Assembly (NCBI GenBank): GCA_905212515.1
Contig: CAJMEU010000031.1
Span: forward strand, 1 to 22,855
Source: an uncultured Oscillospiraceae bacterium
Lineage (GTDB): Bacteria > Bacillota > Clostridia > Oscillospirales > Ruminococcaceae
Length of the DNA stretch: 22,855 bases
Direction of reading: 5' to 3'
The position numbers and the translations under genes are program-made. Shown here one piece after another: positions 1 to 6,075 of this stretch (positions are counted from its first letter, which is position 1; every line of letters starts with the position of its first letter). Below the pieces are notes generated by a model. That model was not told the DNA's origin, searched no databases, and saw only the letters and a program-made list of their open reading frames with translations.

Positions 1-1
1 G

Positions 2-124
2 GTGAATATCGACAATGGCTTCGGCGCGGGATACCTGGCCAGCATGATCAACCAAATGAGAGGATTGGACGAACGAAGACACTGTATTTGGAATGCAATA
101 TGGGCGCGGCCGGCGACATGGTGA
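2..124 (+). CDS. larB: LarB C-terminus (partial at the left edge)
   Basis: The reading frame from base 2 begins VNIDNGFGAGYLASMINQM, which matches the conserved C-terminal end of LarB. LarB is the AIR-carboxylase (PurE)-like enzyme that carboxylates and hydrolyses NaAD in nickel-pincer nucleotide synthesis. Only the last 40 codons are present. After the conserved end the frame does not stop where expected: it runs on through an uncharacteristic Arg/Trp-rich tail (ERRHCIWNAIWARPATW) to a TGA at 122-124, overlapping larC by about 50 bases. If base 74 were T, the frame would end at a TGA at 74-76. The following larC gene supports the assignment. Confidence is high for the family and low for the true stop. 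Confidence 0.8.
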   Translation: MNIDNGFGAGYLASMINQMRGLDERRHCIWNAIWARPATW

Positions 125-1209
125 TGAGCGCCCTGTGTGAGCTGGCCGGCGACGCCGAGGGATTTGTGCGGCAGATGAATGGTTTGGGCATCCCGGGCGT
201 GCAGGTGGCCTGTGAACGGGTGGAAAAATGCGGCGTGATGGGCACCCACATGCGCGTGACTGTGCAGGGCGCCGAGGAAGAGAGCCGGGACGCGCACGGC
301 CGCCACGGGGAACACCAGGAGGAAGCGGCCCACGCGCATGGGCATGACCATGAGCACGGCCACGGCCACGGCCATGAGCATGAGCATGACCACGAGCACA
401 GTCATGAACAGGGCCATGATCACGGCCATCAACATGCGCACCATCACAGCCACAATACGCTGGCCGGTATTCTGGGGCTGATCGACAACCTGCCCGTCAG
501 CGAAAAAGTACGCGCGGACGCGGCGGCCGTATACCGTCTGCTGGCCGAGGCCGAAAGCCACGCCCACGGCGTGACCATGGACGAGATCCACTTCCATGAG
601 CTGGGCACCATGGACGCGGTGGCCGACATCGTGGGAACCTGCCTGCTGATGGAAAAGCTGGCGCCGGACAAGGTGGTGTCGTCGCCCGTCCATGTGGGCT
701 GCGGCCATGTGCACTGTGCCCACGGCGTGCTGCCCGTACCCGCGCCTGCCACGGCGCGCATTTTGCGGGGCGTGCCCATTTACGGCGGCGAGGTACAGGG
801 CGAATTGTGCACCCCCACGGGCGCGGCGCTGGTGAAGTATTTTGCCCAAAGCTACGGCCCCATGCCCGTGATGGCCCCCGAGGGCGTAGGTTATGGGATG
901 GGCGCCAAGGACTTCGGACGGCTGTCCTGCGTGCGGGCGTTCCTGGGCGAAGAGGCGCAAGAGGCCGGCCCTGCTGTGCAGCTGTGGTGCACGGCCCGTT
1001 GCACCGGCGAGGAACTGGCCTTTGCCGCAGGGGAACTGGCGGCCCTGGGAGCGGCCGAGGTGACGGTGCAGGCCGCCGTGGCAAACGGCAGGCCCGGCCA
1101 CGTGGTGCGCTGTGTGTGCCGGCCGGAGGATGCCCGGACGGTGGCCGCGGCCCTGCGCGTCCACACGGGTGCCTCTTCCATATATTGTTATAAAATGGAA
1201 ATTTGCTGA
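73..1209 (+). CDS. larC: Nickel-pincer cofactor biosynthesis protein LarC (His-rich, short C-terminus, start unclear)
   Basis: LarC inserts nickel into the pincer nucleotide cofactor in a CTP-dependent reaction. The conserved family N-terminus is MKTLYLECNMGAAGDM-like. Here the frame reads TKTLYLECNMGAAGD, with ACG at 73 in the place of ATG, about 9 bases after an AGAGGA ribosome binding site (59-64). The first ordinary start codons in frame are CTG at 82 and TTG at 88. Both lie inside the conserved strand, so I place the start at 73. Recognisable core blocks include VTMDEIHFHELGTMDAVADIVG, CAHGVLPVPAPATA and GELCTPTGAAL. A region coded by 292-453 is extremely rich in His (HGH, HEH), consistent with metal binding. 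The C-terminal ferredoxin-like part reaches NGRPGHVV and then ends about where the family has its TTxGxR motif. The usual last part is therefore missing, and no continuation is seen in the other frames downstream. Confidence 0.85.
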   Translation, partial: TKTLYLECNMGAAGDMVMSALCELAGDAEGFVRQMNGLGIPGVQVACERVEKCGVMGTHMRVTVQGAEEESRDAHGRHGEHQEEAAHAHGHDHEHGHGHGHEHEHDHEHSHEQGHDHGHQHAHHHSHNTLAGILGLIDNLPVSEKVRADAAAVYRLLAEAESHAHGVTMDEIHFHELGTMDAVADIVGTCLLMEKLAPDKVVSSPVHVGCGHVHCAHGVLPVPAPATARILRGVPIYGGEVQGELCTPTGAALVKYFAQSYGPMPVMAPEGVGYGMGAKDFGRLSCVRAFLGEEAQEAGPAVQLWCTARCTGEELAFAAGELAALGAAEVTVQAAVANGRPGHVVRCVCRPEDARTVAAALRVHTGASSIYCYKMEIC

Positions 1210-1326
1210 CTGAGAGGGCAGATCTTGCGCTTTTTTCATGCAAATTGCAGAAAATATTGGCCTCGACAAAAATATACCAAAAATTCCCATATGACTGTTT
1301 ATACTGAAAGAAAACAGAGAAATGGG

Positions 1327-1560
1327 ATGTGGATGATGAACTATAAGACGTTTTGCGAGACCTGCTATAACGAAGAGGGACAGCCTTACACCGCTTGGGG
1401 ACTGAGCTGGCCCGGCGGGCTGGTGCACGACTTTTCCACGGAGCCGACCTTTGCCCGGGACGTGGCCGCGGCGCTGACCCGCGCCGGGGTGGAGCCCTGC
1501 CACATCTGGGACGTGCTGGACAATTTCCTGGCCGGGCAGCTGGCGGCGCTTGAAAAATAA
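1327..1560 (+). CDS. Small DUF6514-like protein
   Basis: This encodes a small cytoplasmic protein of 77 residues if it starts at ATG 1327. In-frame ATGs at 1333 and 1336 are alternatives, and the frame stays open back to 1225. The pattern YTAWGLSW...VHDFSTEPTFARDVAAALTRAGVEPCHIWDVLDNFL resembles DUF6514, a short Firmicute family of unknown function with a 'YGI...DxSTD...VSPxHLxDVVEDFL' pattern. The assignment is from memory of that pattern and is tentative. No signal peptide or membrane segment is visible. AT-rich DNA upstream contains a TATACT (1300-1305) that could be a -10 element, but no clear -35 partner. A strong terminator follows 20 bases after the stop, so it is probably monocistronic. 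Confidence 0.6.
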   Translation: MWMMNYKTFCETCYNEEGQPYTAWGLSWPGGLVHDFSTEPTFARDVAAALTRAGVEPCHIWDVLDNFLAGQLAALEK

Positions 1561-1580
1561 GCGGGGCTGCGGTACAATAA

Positions 1581-1626
1581 AAACCGGGCGTGCGGGACAA
1601 CCTGCGCGCCCGGTTTCCACTTTTTA
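1581..1626 (+). terminator. Intrinsic terminator after the small DUF6514-like gene
   Basis: A near-perfect 16-bp stem pairs 1581-1596 with 1601-1616 around an ACAA loop. The outer arm AAACCGGGCG is exactly complementary to CGCCCGGTTT, and the inner six pairs include two G-U. A short T-run (1621-1625) follows. Confidence 0.85.
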
Positions 1627-1633
1627 CTGCTCC

Positions 1634-1800
1634 GCAATAAAAAACTTATTCTGAAGGCCGCGGCCAAAGGACCGGCCGCATGGCCGAAAAAATAGCCTGC
1701 GGCTATTTTTATTGCTGCGCAATAAAAATCTTATCTCTAGGGCCCTGGCCAGAGAACTGGCTACATGGCCGAAAAAATAGCCGCAGACTATTTTTATTGC
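1634..1800. repeat. Two tandem 82-bp palindrome-ended elements (85-bp period)
   Basis: Element 1 spans 1634-1715 and element 2 spans 1719-1800. Each starts with GCAATAAAAA and ends with its exact inverse, TTTTTATTGC. The two tandem units (1627-1711 and 1712-1796) are exactly 85 bases each and differ at about 19 positions by my manual alignment, roughly 78% identity. Both contain CATGGCCGAAAAAATAGC. Within unit 1, AAAAATAGCC and GGCTATTTTT flank a TGC loop; unit 2 keeps an 8-bp AAAAATAG/CTATTTTT stem. The elements fold as hairpins and end in T-rich DNA on both strands, so they could act as bidirectional terminators or be a small interspersed (MITE/REP-like) family. No ORF of their own was seen. 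Confidence 0.75.
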
Positions 1801-1829
1801 TGCGGCCTATGACCATTCGAGGTGATAAA

Positions 1830-2693
1830 ATGCCCGGCGATTTGCACACCCACACCAATTTTTCCGACGGCTCCACAGACATTGAGACGCTGCCTTTCCT
1901 GGCGGCCCGGGCGGGGCTGCGCTATCTGGCCGTGTCGGACCACGATACGCTGCAAAGCATCGACTACGCCCAGGCCCACCCGGTACAACAGGGGGTGGCC
2001 CTGATCCCCGCCGTGGAGCTGACGGCCCGCGATACCCTGCGGGGCCGGCGGGTACATCTGCTGTGCTACTGCCCGGACAGGACGCGGGAGCTGGCGGAGT
2101 TCTGCGCCCTGATGGCCCGGCGGCGCAATGAAGCCAGCGCCCTGGCCATGGCGGATCTGGAGCGGCTGTACCCTCAGTTCAGCCCGGACGCGGCCCGGGC
2201 CCTGGCCGCCCGCAGCGGCGTGCTGTACAAGACCCATCTGATCCGCGTGCTGTATGAATACGGCTATACGGACGGCATCTATAAAGATTTGTACCGCGCT
2301 CTGTTCGGCCGGGGCGGCAAGGCGCGCCACGGCACCCCCTACGAACCGCTGGAAACGGTGCTGGCCATGGCCCGCCGCACCCGGGGCGTGCTGGTGCTGG
2401 CCCATCCCACGGTGTACGAGAGCATGGACCTGGCGCGGAAGTTGGCGGAGGCCGGCGCCATCGACGGGGTGGAGATCGACCATCCGCGCAACAGTGAAGA
2501 GGACAAGGCCGCCCTGCGGCAGCTGGCGGCGCGCTGCGGGCTGCTGGCCACCGGCGGCACGGATTTCCACGGCATGCATATGTCCCGGCCGGTGCCTTTG
2601 GGCGCCAAAACCACCGACGACGAGACTGTCGGCCGTATCCTGGCGCTGGCGGAAGAGCGCAAATCTTGTGAAAAACAGGCGAATATGCTATAA
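1830..2693 (+). CDS. PHP-domain metal-dependent phosphoesterase
   Basis: This encodes a 287-residue cytoplasmic protein of the PHP (polymerase and histidinol phosphatase) superfamily. Metal-ligand motifs are visible: H6-T-H8 followed by D13 (DLHTHTNFSDG), SDHDT at 36-40, the conserved Glu in PAVELTA (residue 63), H76 in the RRVHLL strand, and a C-terminal TGGTDFHG motif. Length and motifs match the YciV/RNase AM-like group, which hydrolyses 3',5'-nucleoside bisphosphates and short RNAs. The exact substrate here is an inference. I chose ATG 1830 because GAGGTG at 1819-1824 precedes it and the conserved domain starts immediately. The frame is open back to 1680 but that part lies in the repeat elements. 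The stop overlaps the promoter of the next gene. Confidence 0.85.
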   Translation: MPGDLHTHTNFSDGSTDIETLPFLAARAGLRYLAVSDHDTLQSIDYAQAHPVQQGVALIPAVELTARDTLRGRRVHLLCYCPDRTRELAEFCALMARRRNEASALAMADLERLYPQFSPDAARALAARSGVLYKTHLIRVLYEYGYTDGIYKDLYRALFGRGGKARHGTPYEPLETVLAMARRTRGVLVLAHPTVYESMDLARKLAEAGAIDGVEIDHPRNSEEDKAALRQLAARCGLLATGGTDFHGMHMSRPVPLGAKTTDDETVGRILALAEERKSCEKQANML

Positions 2694-2694
2694 T
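2666..2694 (+). promoter_or_regulatory. Promoter of the TSCPD gene
   Basis: TTGTGA (2666-2671), a 17-base spacer, and a consensus TATAAT (2689-2694) preceded by TGC (extended -10). It overlaps the stop codon of the PHP gene and lies 34 bases before the next ATG. Confidence 0.8.
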
Positions 2695-2728
2695 ATTTTA
2701 TGAAAACGGCCATCGGGAGGGAAAAAAT

Positions 2729-2989
2729 ATGGTTTATAAACGCAAAAATGTGGGTGTGTGTTCGCGCTCCACAGAGGTGGAACTGGCGGAGGACGGCACG
2801 ATTTTGAACTGCCACGAGGCGGGCGGGTGCTCGGGCAATATCCAGGGCGTGGAACAGCTGGTGCGCGGCCAAAAGGCACAGGACGTCATCGAGCGGCTGT
2901 CGGGTATCCGCTGCGGCTTCAAGGCCTCGTCCTGCCCGGATCAGCTGGCCATCACCCTGCGCGAGGCGCTGGCCCAGCAGGGCAAATAA
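2729..2989 (+). CDS. TIGR03905-type TSCPD domain protein
   Basis: This encodes an 86-residue protein. Its C-terminal half ends in CGFKASSCPDQLAITL, the signature TSCPD-type motif found both as a stand-alone family (TIGR03905) and at the end of some B12-dependent ribonucleotide reductases. Cysteines sit in CHEAGGCSGN and in the SCPD segment, suggesting metal or thiol chemistry, although no function is established for the stand-alone proteins. The start at 2729 is supported by GGGAGGG about 8 bases upstream. It has its own strong promoter and its own terminator, so it appears to be a single-gene unit. The length is normal for the family. Confidence 0.85.
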   Translation: MVYKRKNVGVCSRSTEVELAEDGTILNCHEAGGCSGNIQGVEQLVRGQKAQDVIERLSGIRCGFKASSCPDQLAITLREALAQQGK

Positions 2990-3014
2990 GGCGCACCCGC
3001 GAAAAAACAAAGGC

Positions 3015-3052
3015 AAAGGCGTATGTCCTCCGGGACATACGCCTTTTATTTT
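3015..3052 (+). terminator. Intrinsic terminator after the TSCPD gene
   Basis: A perfect 14-bp stem pairs 3015-3028 with 3033-3046 around a TCCG loop. It is followed by a T-rich tract (TTTTATTTTT). Confidence 0.92.
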
Positions 3053-3192
3053 TGAGAGAAGGACGAATTTCGGAAGCGCGCATCGTGGCCTTGGGGCCCG
3101 CTTTTGGCAATATGATAAAAATAGATAGAAATTTTTATGATATATATGAAACTGTTGTACAATTTGTCGCTTTGTCTAGGAAAAAACTCTTA

Positions 3193-3221
3193 TTTTCAGA
3201 AAAGGAAGGGGCGAGTATAAT
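3193..3221 (+). promoter_or_regulatory. Promoter of the ptsI-EIIC operon
   Basis: TTTTCA (3193-3198), 17 bases, then consensus TATAAT (3216-3221), about 70 bases before the ptsI start. The 300-base gap from 2990 to 3290 holds the TSCPD terminator, AT-rich DNA with no recognisable gene or riboswitch, and this promoter. It is the only convincing promoter seen before the nine genes that follow. Confidence 0.7.
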
Positions 3222-3290
3222 AAAGGCAAGATCAAAGCTGGCCGCCCAGGGGATACAATCGGCGGCGGAAGGAACAGGGGGACGGCACAC

Positions 3291-5003
3291 ATGCTGAAGG
3301 GAATCAAAGTATCGCGCGGGATCGCACTGGGCAGGCTGTACGTGTACACCCCCTTTGTGCCCCAGGTGGAGCAGGGCCCCTGCGCGCCGGGTGAGGAAGA
3401 GGCACAGCGCCGGGCGTACCTGCGGGCGAAAGAGGCTGCGGCGGCCGAACTGCGCGGCCTGATGGAAGCGCTGCAGGCGCGCGGCGGGCAGGGCGATATC
3501 TTTGGCGCCCATCTGGAAATTTTAGACGACGTGGTGATGGAGGAGGAGATCCTGACGGCCATCGCCGAAGAGCGCGCCACGGCGGGCGAAGCGGTGGACC
3601 GGGTGTACCGCGCCTATGCCAAGGTGGTAGGCCGCGCCAAGGACCCGGTGATCCGCGAGCGGGCCCGCGACCTGGACGACGTGCGCGGCCGGGTGCTGCG
3701 CAACCTGCAGGGCGTGCCGGAAAAAAACCTGGCCGGCCTGACGCAGCCGTGCATTGTGGCCGCCGGAGAATTGCTGCCCTCACAGATCGCCCAGATGGAT
3801 CCGGCGGTGGTGCAGGGACTGGCCACCCAGGAGGGCAGCGCCACCTGCCACGCGGCCATCGTGGCCCAAAACCTGGGCCTGCCGGCGGTGTTCGGCATTA
3901 CGGGCTTGCTGGAGCAGGCACAGGACGGCGCGCGCGCGGTGCTGGACGCAGAGGCGGGCGCGCTGCTGCTGGACCCGGACGACGAGGCCTGGGCCGAGTA
4001 TGAAGGGCGCGCCCGGCGCGCGCGCAAACTGGCAAAACAGGCGGCGGCCTACGCAGGCCTGCCGGCGGTGACGCTGGACGGGCGCCGCGTGGACATCTGC
4101 CTGAACCTGGGAGACGGCGGGCTGCCGCCGGAGCTGGCCCAGAGCGATGGCGTGGGGCTGCTGCGCACGGAATTTTTATTTATGCAGAAAGACCACCTGC
4201 CCACGGAGGAGGAGCAGTTTTCAGCTTACCGCCAGGTGCTGGAGGGCGCCGGCGAAAAACCGGTGACACTGCGCACACTGGATATCGGCGGCGACAAACA
4301 GCTACCCTATCTGCCCCTGCCCAAAGAGGAAAACCCCTTCCTGGGCGCGCGGGCGCTGCGGCTGTGCTTCGCCCGGCCGGAAGTTTTCCGCACCCAGCTG
4401 CGGGCGGCGCTGCGGGCGTCGGTGTACGGTCAGCTGTGGCTGATGTTCCCCATGGTGGGCAGTTTGGACGACTGGCGCCGGGCGCGCGGGGTTTACCTGG
4501 ACGTGAAACAGGAACTGGCTGCCGAGGGCGTGCCCGTGGCCGACAACATCCGCCTGGGCGTGATGATCGAGATCCCGTCGGCCGCGCTGCTGGCGCGGCA
4601 GCTGGCCGCGGAAGCGGACTTTGCCAGTGTGGGCACCAACGATCTGTGCCAGTACCTGTTCGCGGCCGACCGCACCAACAAGGACGTGGCGCCCTATGCG
4701 CAGAAATACGCCCCGGTGCTGCTGGGGCTGCTGGGGCAGATGGCCGCGGCCTTCGACGCGGCAGGCAAGCCCCTGTCCATCTGCGGTGAATTGGGCGGCG
4801 ACGCCCTGGCCACGGCCGCGCTGGTGGGACTGGGGTATAAAAAACTGAGCATGTCGCCCGTGCACATGGGCTATGTGAAACAGATCATCTGCACCGGCCG
4901 CTATGCGGACATGCAGGAATTGGCATACAGCGCGCTGAAGCAGCAGACCCAGAGCGAAGCTGAGGCGCTGCTGAACGAATATTACGAGGCTGCCGTGCAC
5001 TGA
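3291..5003 (+). CDS. ptsI: Phosphoenolpyruvate-protein phosphotransferase (PTS enzyme I)
   Basis: Enzyme I takes phosphate from PEP and passes it to HPr, the first step of PTS sugar uptake. The 570 residues match the family length. The N-terminal HPr-binding and phosphohistidine region carries the active-site His187 in EGSATCHAAIVAQNLGLPAVFG. Most enzymes I have TSH at this point; here it is TCH. The C-terminal PEP-binding barrel shows DGVGLLRTEFLFM, GTNDLCQYLFAADR and the Cys-containing SICGELGGD. ATG 3291 is preceded by AGGGGG with a 9-base spacing. It is the first gene of the operon, 25 bases before ptsH. Finding EI and HPr in one operon with a sugar-specific PTS is less usual than a separate ptsHI locus. 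Whether this is the cell's only EI cannot be told from the window. Confidence 0.95.
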   Translation: MLKGIKVSRGIALGRLYVYTPFVPQVEQGPCAPGEEEAQRRAYLRAKEAAAAELRGLMEALQARGGQGDIFGAHLEILDDVVMEEEILTAIAEERATAGEAVDRVYRAYAKVVGRAKDPVIRERARDLDDVRGRVLRNLQGVPEKNLAGLTQPCIVAAGELLPSQIAQMDPAVVQGLATQEGSATCHAAIVAQNLGLPAVFGITGLLEQAQDGARAVLDAEAGALLLDPDDEAWAEYEGRARRARKLAKQAAAYAGLPAVTLDGRRVDICLNLGDGGLPPELAQSDGVGLLRTEFLFMQKDHLPTEEEQFSAYRQVLEGAGEKPVTLRTLDIGGDKQLPYLPLPKEENPFLGARALRLCFARPEVFRTQLRAALRASVYGQLWLMFPMVGSLDDWRRARGVYLDVKQELAAEGVPVADNIRLGVMIEIPSAALLARQLAAEADFASVGTNDLCQYLFAADRTNKDVAPYAQKYAPVLLGLLGQMAAAFDAAGKPLSICGELGGDALATAALVGLGYKKLSMSPVHMGYVKQIICTGRYADMQELAYSALKQQTQSEAEALLNEYYEAAVH

Positions 5004-5028
5004 CGCGCGGCGGGAAAGGAGAAGGCGC

Positions 5029-5304
5029 ATGTACACAAAGGTGACGACCGTCTGCAACCCCACGGGCCTGCACGCGCGCCCGGCCACGGAATTTGTGACG
5101 GAGGCAAAGAAGTACAAAAGCAGGATCACCATCCAAAACACCCAGGAGACGGAAGAGGACGCGGTGAACGCGAAATCGGTGGTGCTGCTGCTGAGTTTGG
5201 GGCTGGGCAAAGGGACCCAGGTGAAGCTGGCCGCCGAGGGCGAGGATGAACAGGAGGCCGTGGAAGCGCTGGCGGCGCTGATCGACTCGGGCTTCGGCGA
5301 GTGA
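5029..5304 (+). CDS. ptsH: Phosphocarrier protein HPr
   Basis: This is a 91-residue small cytoplasmic protein that carries phosphate from enzyme I to the EIIA proteins. The catalytic His15 is in TGLHARPA. The regulatory serine of Firmicute HPr, normally Ser46, is Ser50 here in NAKSVVLLLSLGLGKG, the shift reflecting a few extra residues in the preceding loop (QETEEDA). A retained regulatory Ser suggests control by HPr kinase, which is not in this window. AAAGGAG precedes ATG 5029. The stop is followed after 26 bases by the first SIS gene. Confidence 0.95.
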   Translation: MYTKVTTVCNPTGLHARPATEFVTEAKKYKSRITIQNTQETEEDAVNAKSVVLLLSLGLGKGTQVKLAAEGEDEQEAVEALAALIDSGFGE

Positions 5305-5330
5305 CGGCCTGCGGGATAAGGAGGATGGAT

Positions 5331-6065
5331 ATGGATTTTGTGAGCGAATACGCGGCCAATGTGGACGCGGTGCTGCAGGCCATTTGGCGTGAGGAACGCC
5401 CGGCCATTGACGAGGCGGGCCGCATGTTGGCCGACAGTTTGACGGCCGACGGCATGTTGTATGTATTTGGCTGCGGCCACTCCCATATGATTGAGGAGGA
5501 ATTGTTTTACCGCGCCGGCGGCCTGGGGGCCGTGTGCCCCCTGTTCGAGAGCAGCACCATGCTGCACGAGGGCGCGGCCAAAAGCAGCAAGATCGAGCGC
5601 ATGAGCGGCTATGCCCAATTGGTGATCGACCGGTATGACATCGGGCCCAAGGATTGCTTTTTGGCCGTGTCCAGCAGCGGCATCAACCCGTTCATCATCG
5701 AGATGGCCCAATTGGCGCGGGAAAAAGGCGCCAAGGTGGTGGGCATCTCGGCCTTTGGCTATAAGGCAAAGCCCTCGCGCCACAAGGATGGGCTGCATCT
5801 GCCGGACGTGTGCGATTTGTGCATCGACAACCACGTGCCCGTGGGCGACGCCAGCGTGGCCGTGTGCGAGGACGGCACCAAGGCCGGGCCGGTGTCCAGC
5901 ATCGCCTCGCTGGCCATTGCCGACGCCATGGTGCTGGCGGCCTGCCAGGAGCTGCGGCGGCGGGGGATCGACCCCGAGGTGTTCCGCAGCGGGAACTGCG
6001 CCGGCGGCGACGAGTACAACGGGCGGCTGATCCAGCGCTTCAGCGCGCGGGTGCGCAGCCTGTGA
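5331..6065 (+). CDS. SIS-domain sugar-phosphate protein 1
   Basis: This encodes a 244-residue cytoplasmic protein with a single SIS (sugar isomerase) domain, the fold of phosphosugar isomerases and of the MurQ etherase. An N-terminal helix pair (about 1-35) precedes VFGCGHSHMIEEELFYRAGG, a phosphosugar-binding strand and loop, then LAVSSSGINP (the Ser-rich phosphate loop) and VVGISAF. It resembles the UPF0309/GmhA-like group, whose reactions are mostly unassigned. ATG 5331 is chosen over ATG 5325 and GTG 5301 because AAGGAGG ends at 5324. It is a diverged paralogue of the SIS gene at 9409, sharing the FGCGHS motif and the GI-P-V C-terminal segment. Its placement between ptsH and the PRD regulator suggests action on the imported phosphosugar. 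Isomerase, etherase and regulatory roles all remain possible. Confidence 0.85.
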   Translation: MDFVSEYAANVDAVLQAIWREERPAIDEAGRMLADSLTADGMLYVFGCGHSHMIEEELFYRAGGLGAVCPLFESSTMLHEGAAKSSKIERMSGYAQLVIDRYDIGPKDCFLAVSSSGINPFIIEMAQLAREKGAKVVGISAFGYKAKPSRHKDGLHLPDVCDLCIDNHVPVGDASVAVCEDGTKAGPVSSIASLAIADAMVLAACQELRRRGIDPEVFRSGNCAGGDEYNGRLIQRFSARVRSL

Positions 6066-6075
6066 GGAGGATGCG

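Noticed and set aside
340..453. Short direct DNA repeats of the GGCCACGGCCA type that could suggest a repeat array
   Set aside because: They are the codon-level result of the His-rich segment of LarC; there are no spacers and the reading frame is continuous.
1165..1330. A frameshifted continuation of LarC (as in L. plantarum LarC1/LarC2)
   Set aside because: The other two frames stop quickly and show no LarC C-terminal motifs.
1680..1829. N-terminal extension of the PHP protein from ATG 1680
   Set aside because: It lies within the palindromic elements, lacks family similarity, and ATG 1830 has a good ribosome binding site right before the conserved HTH motif.
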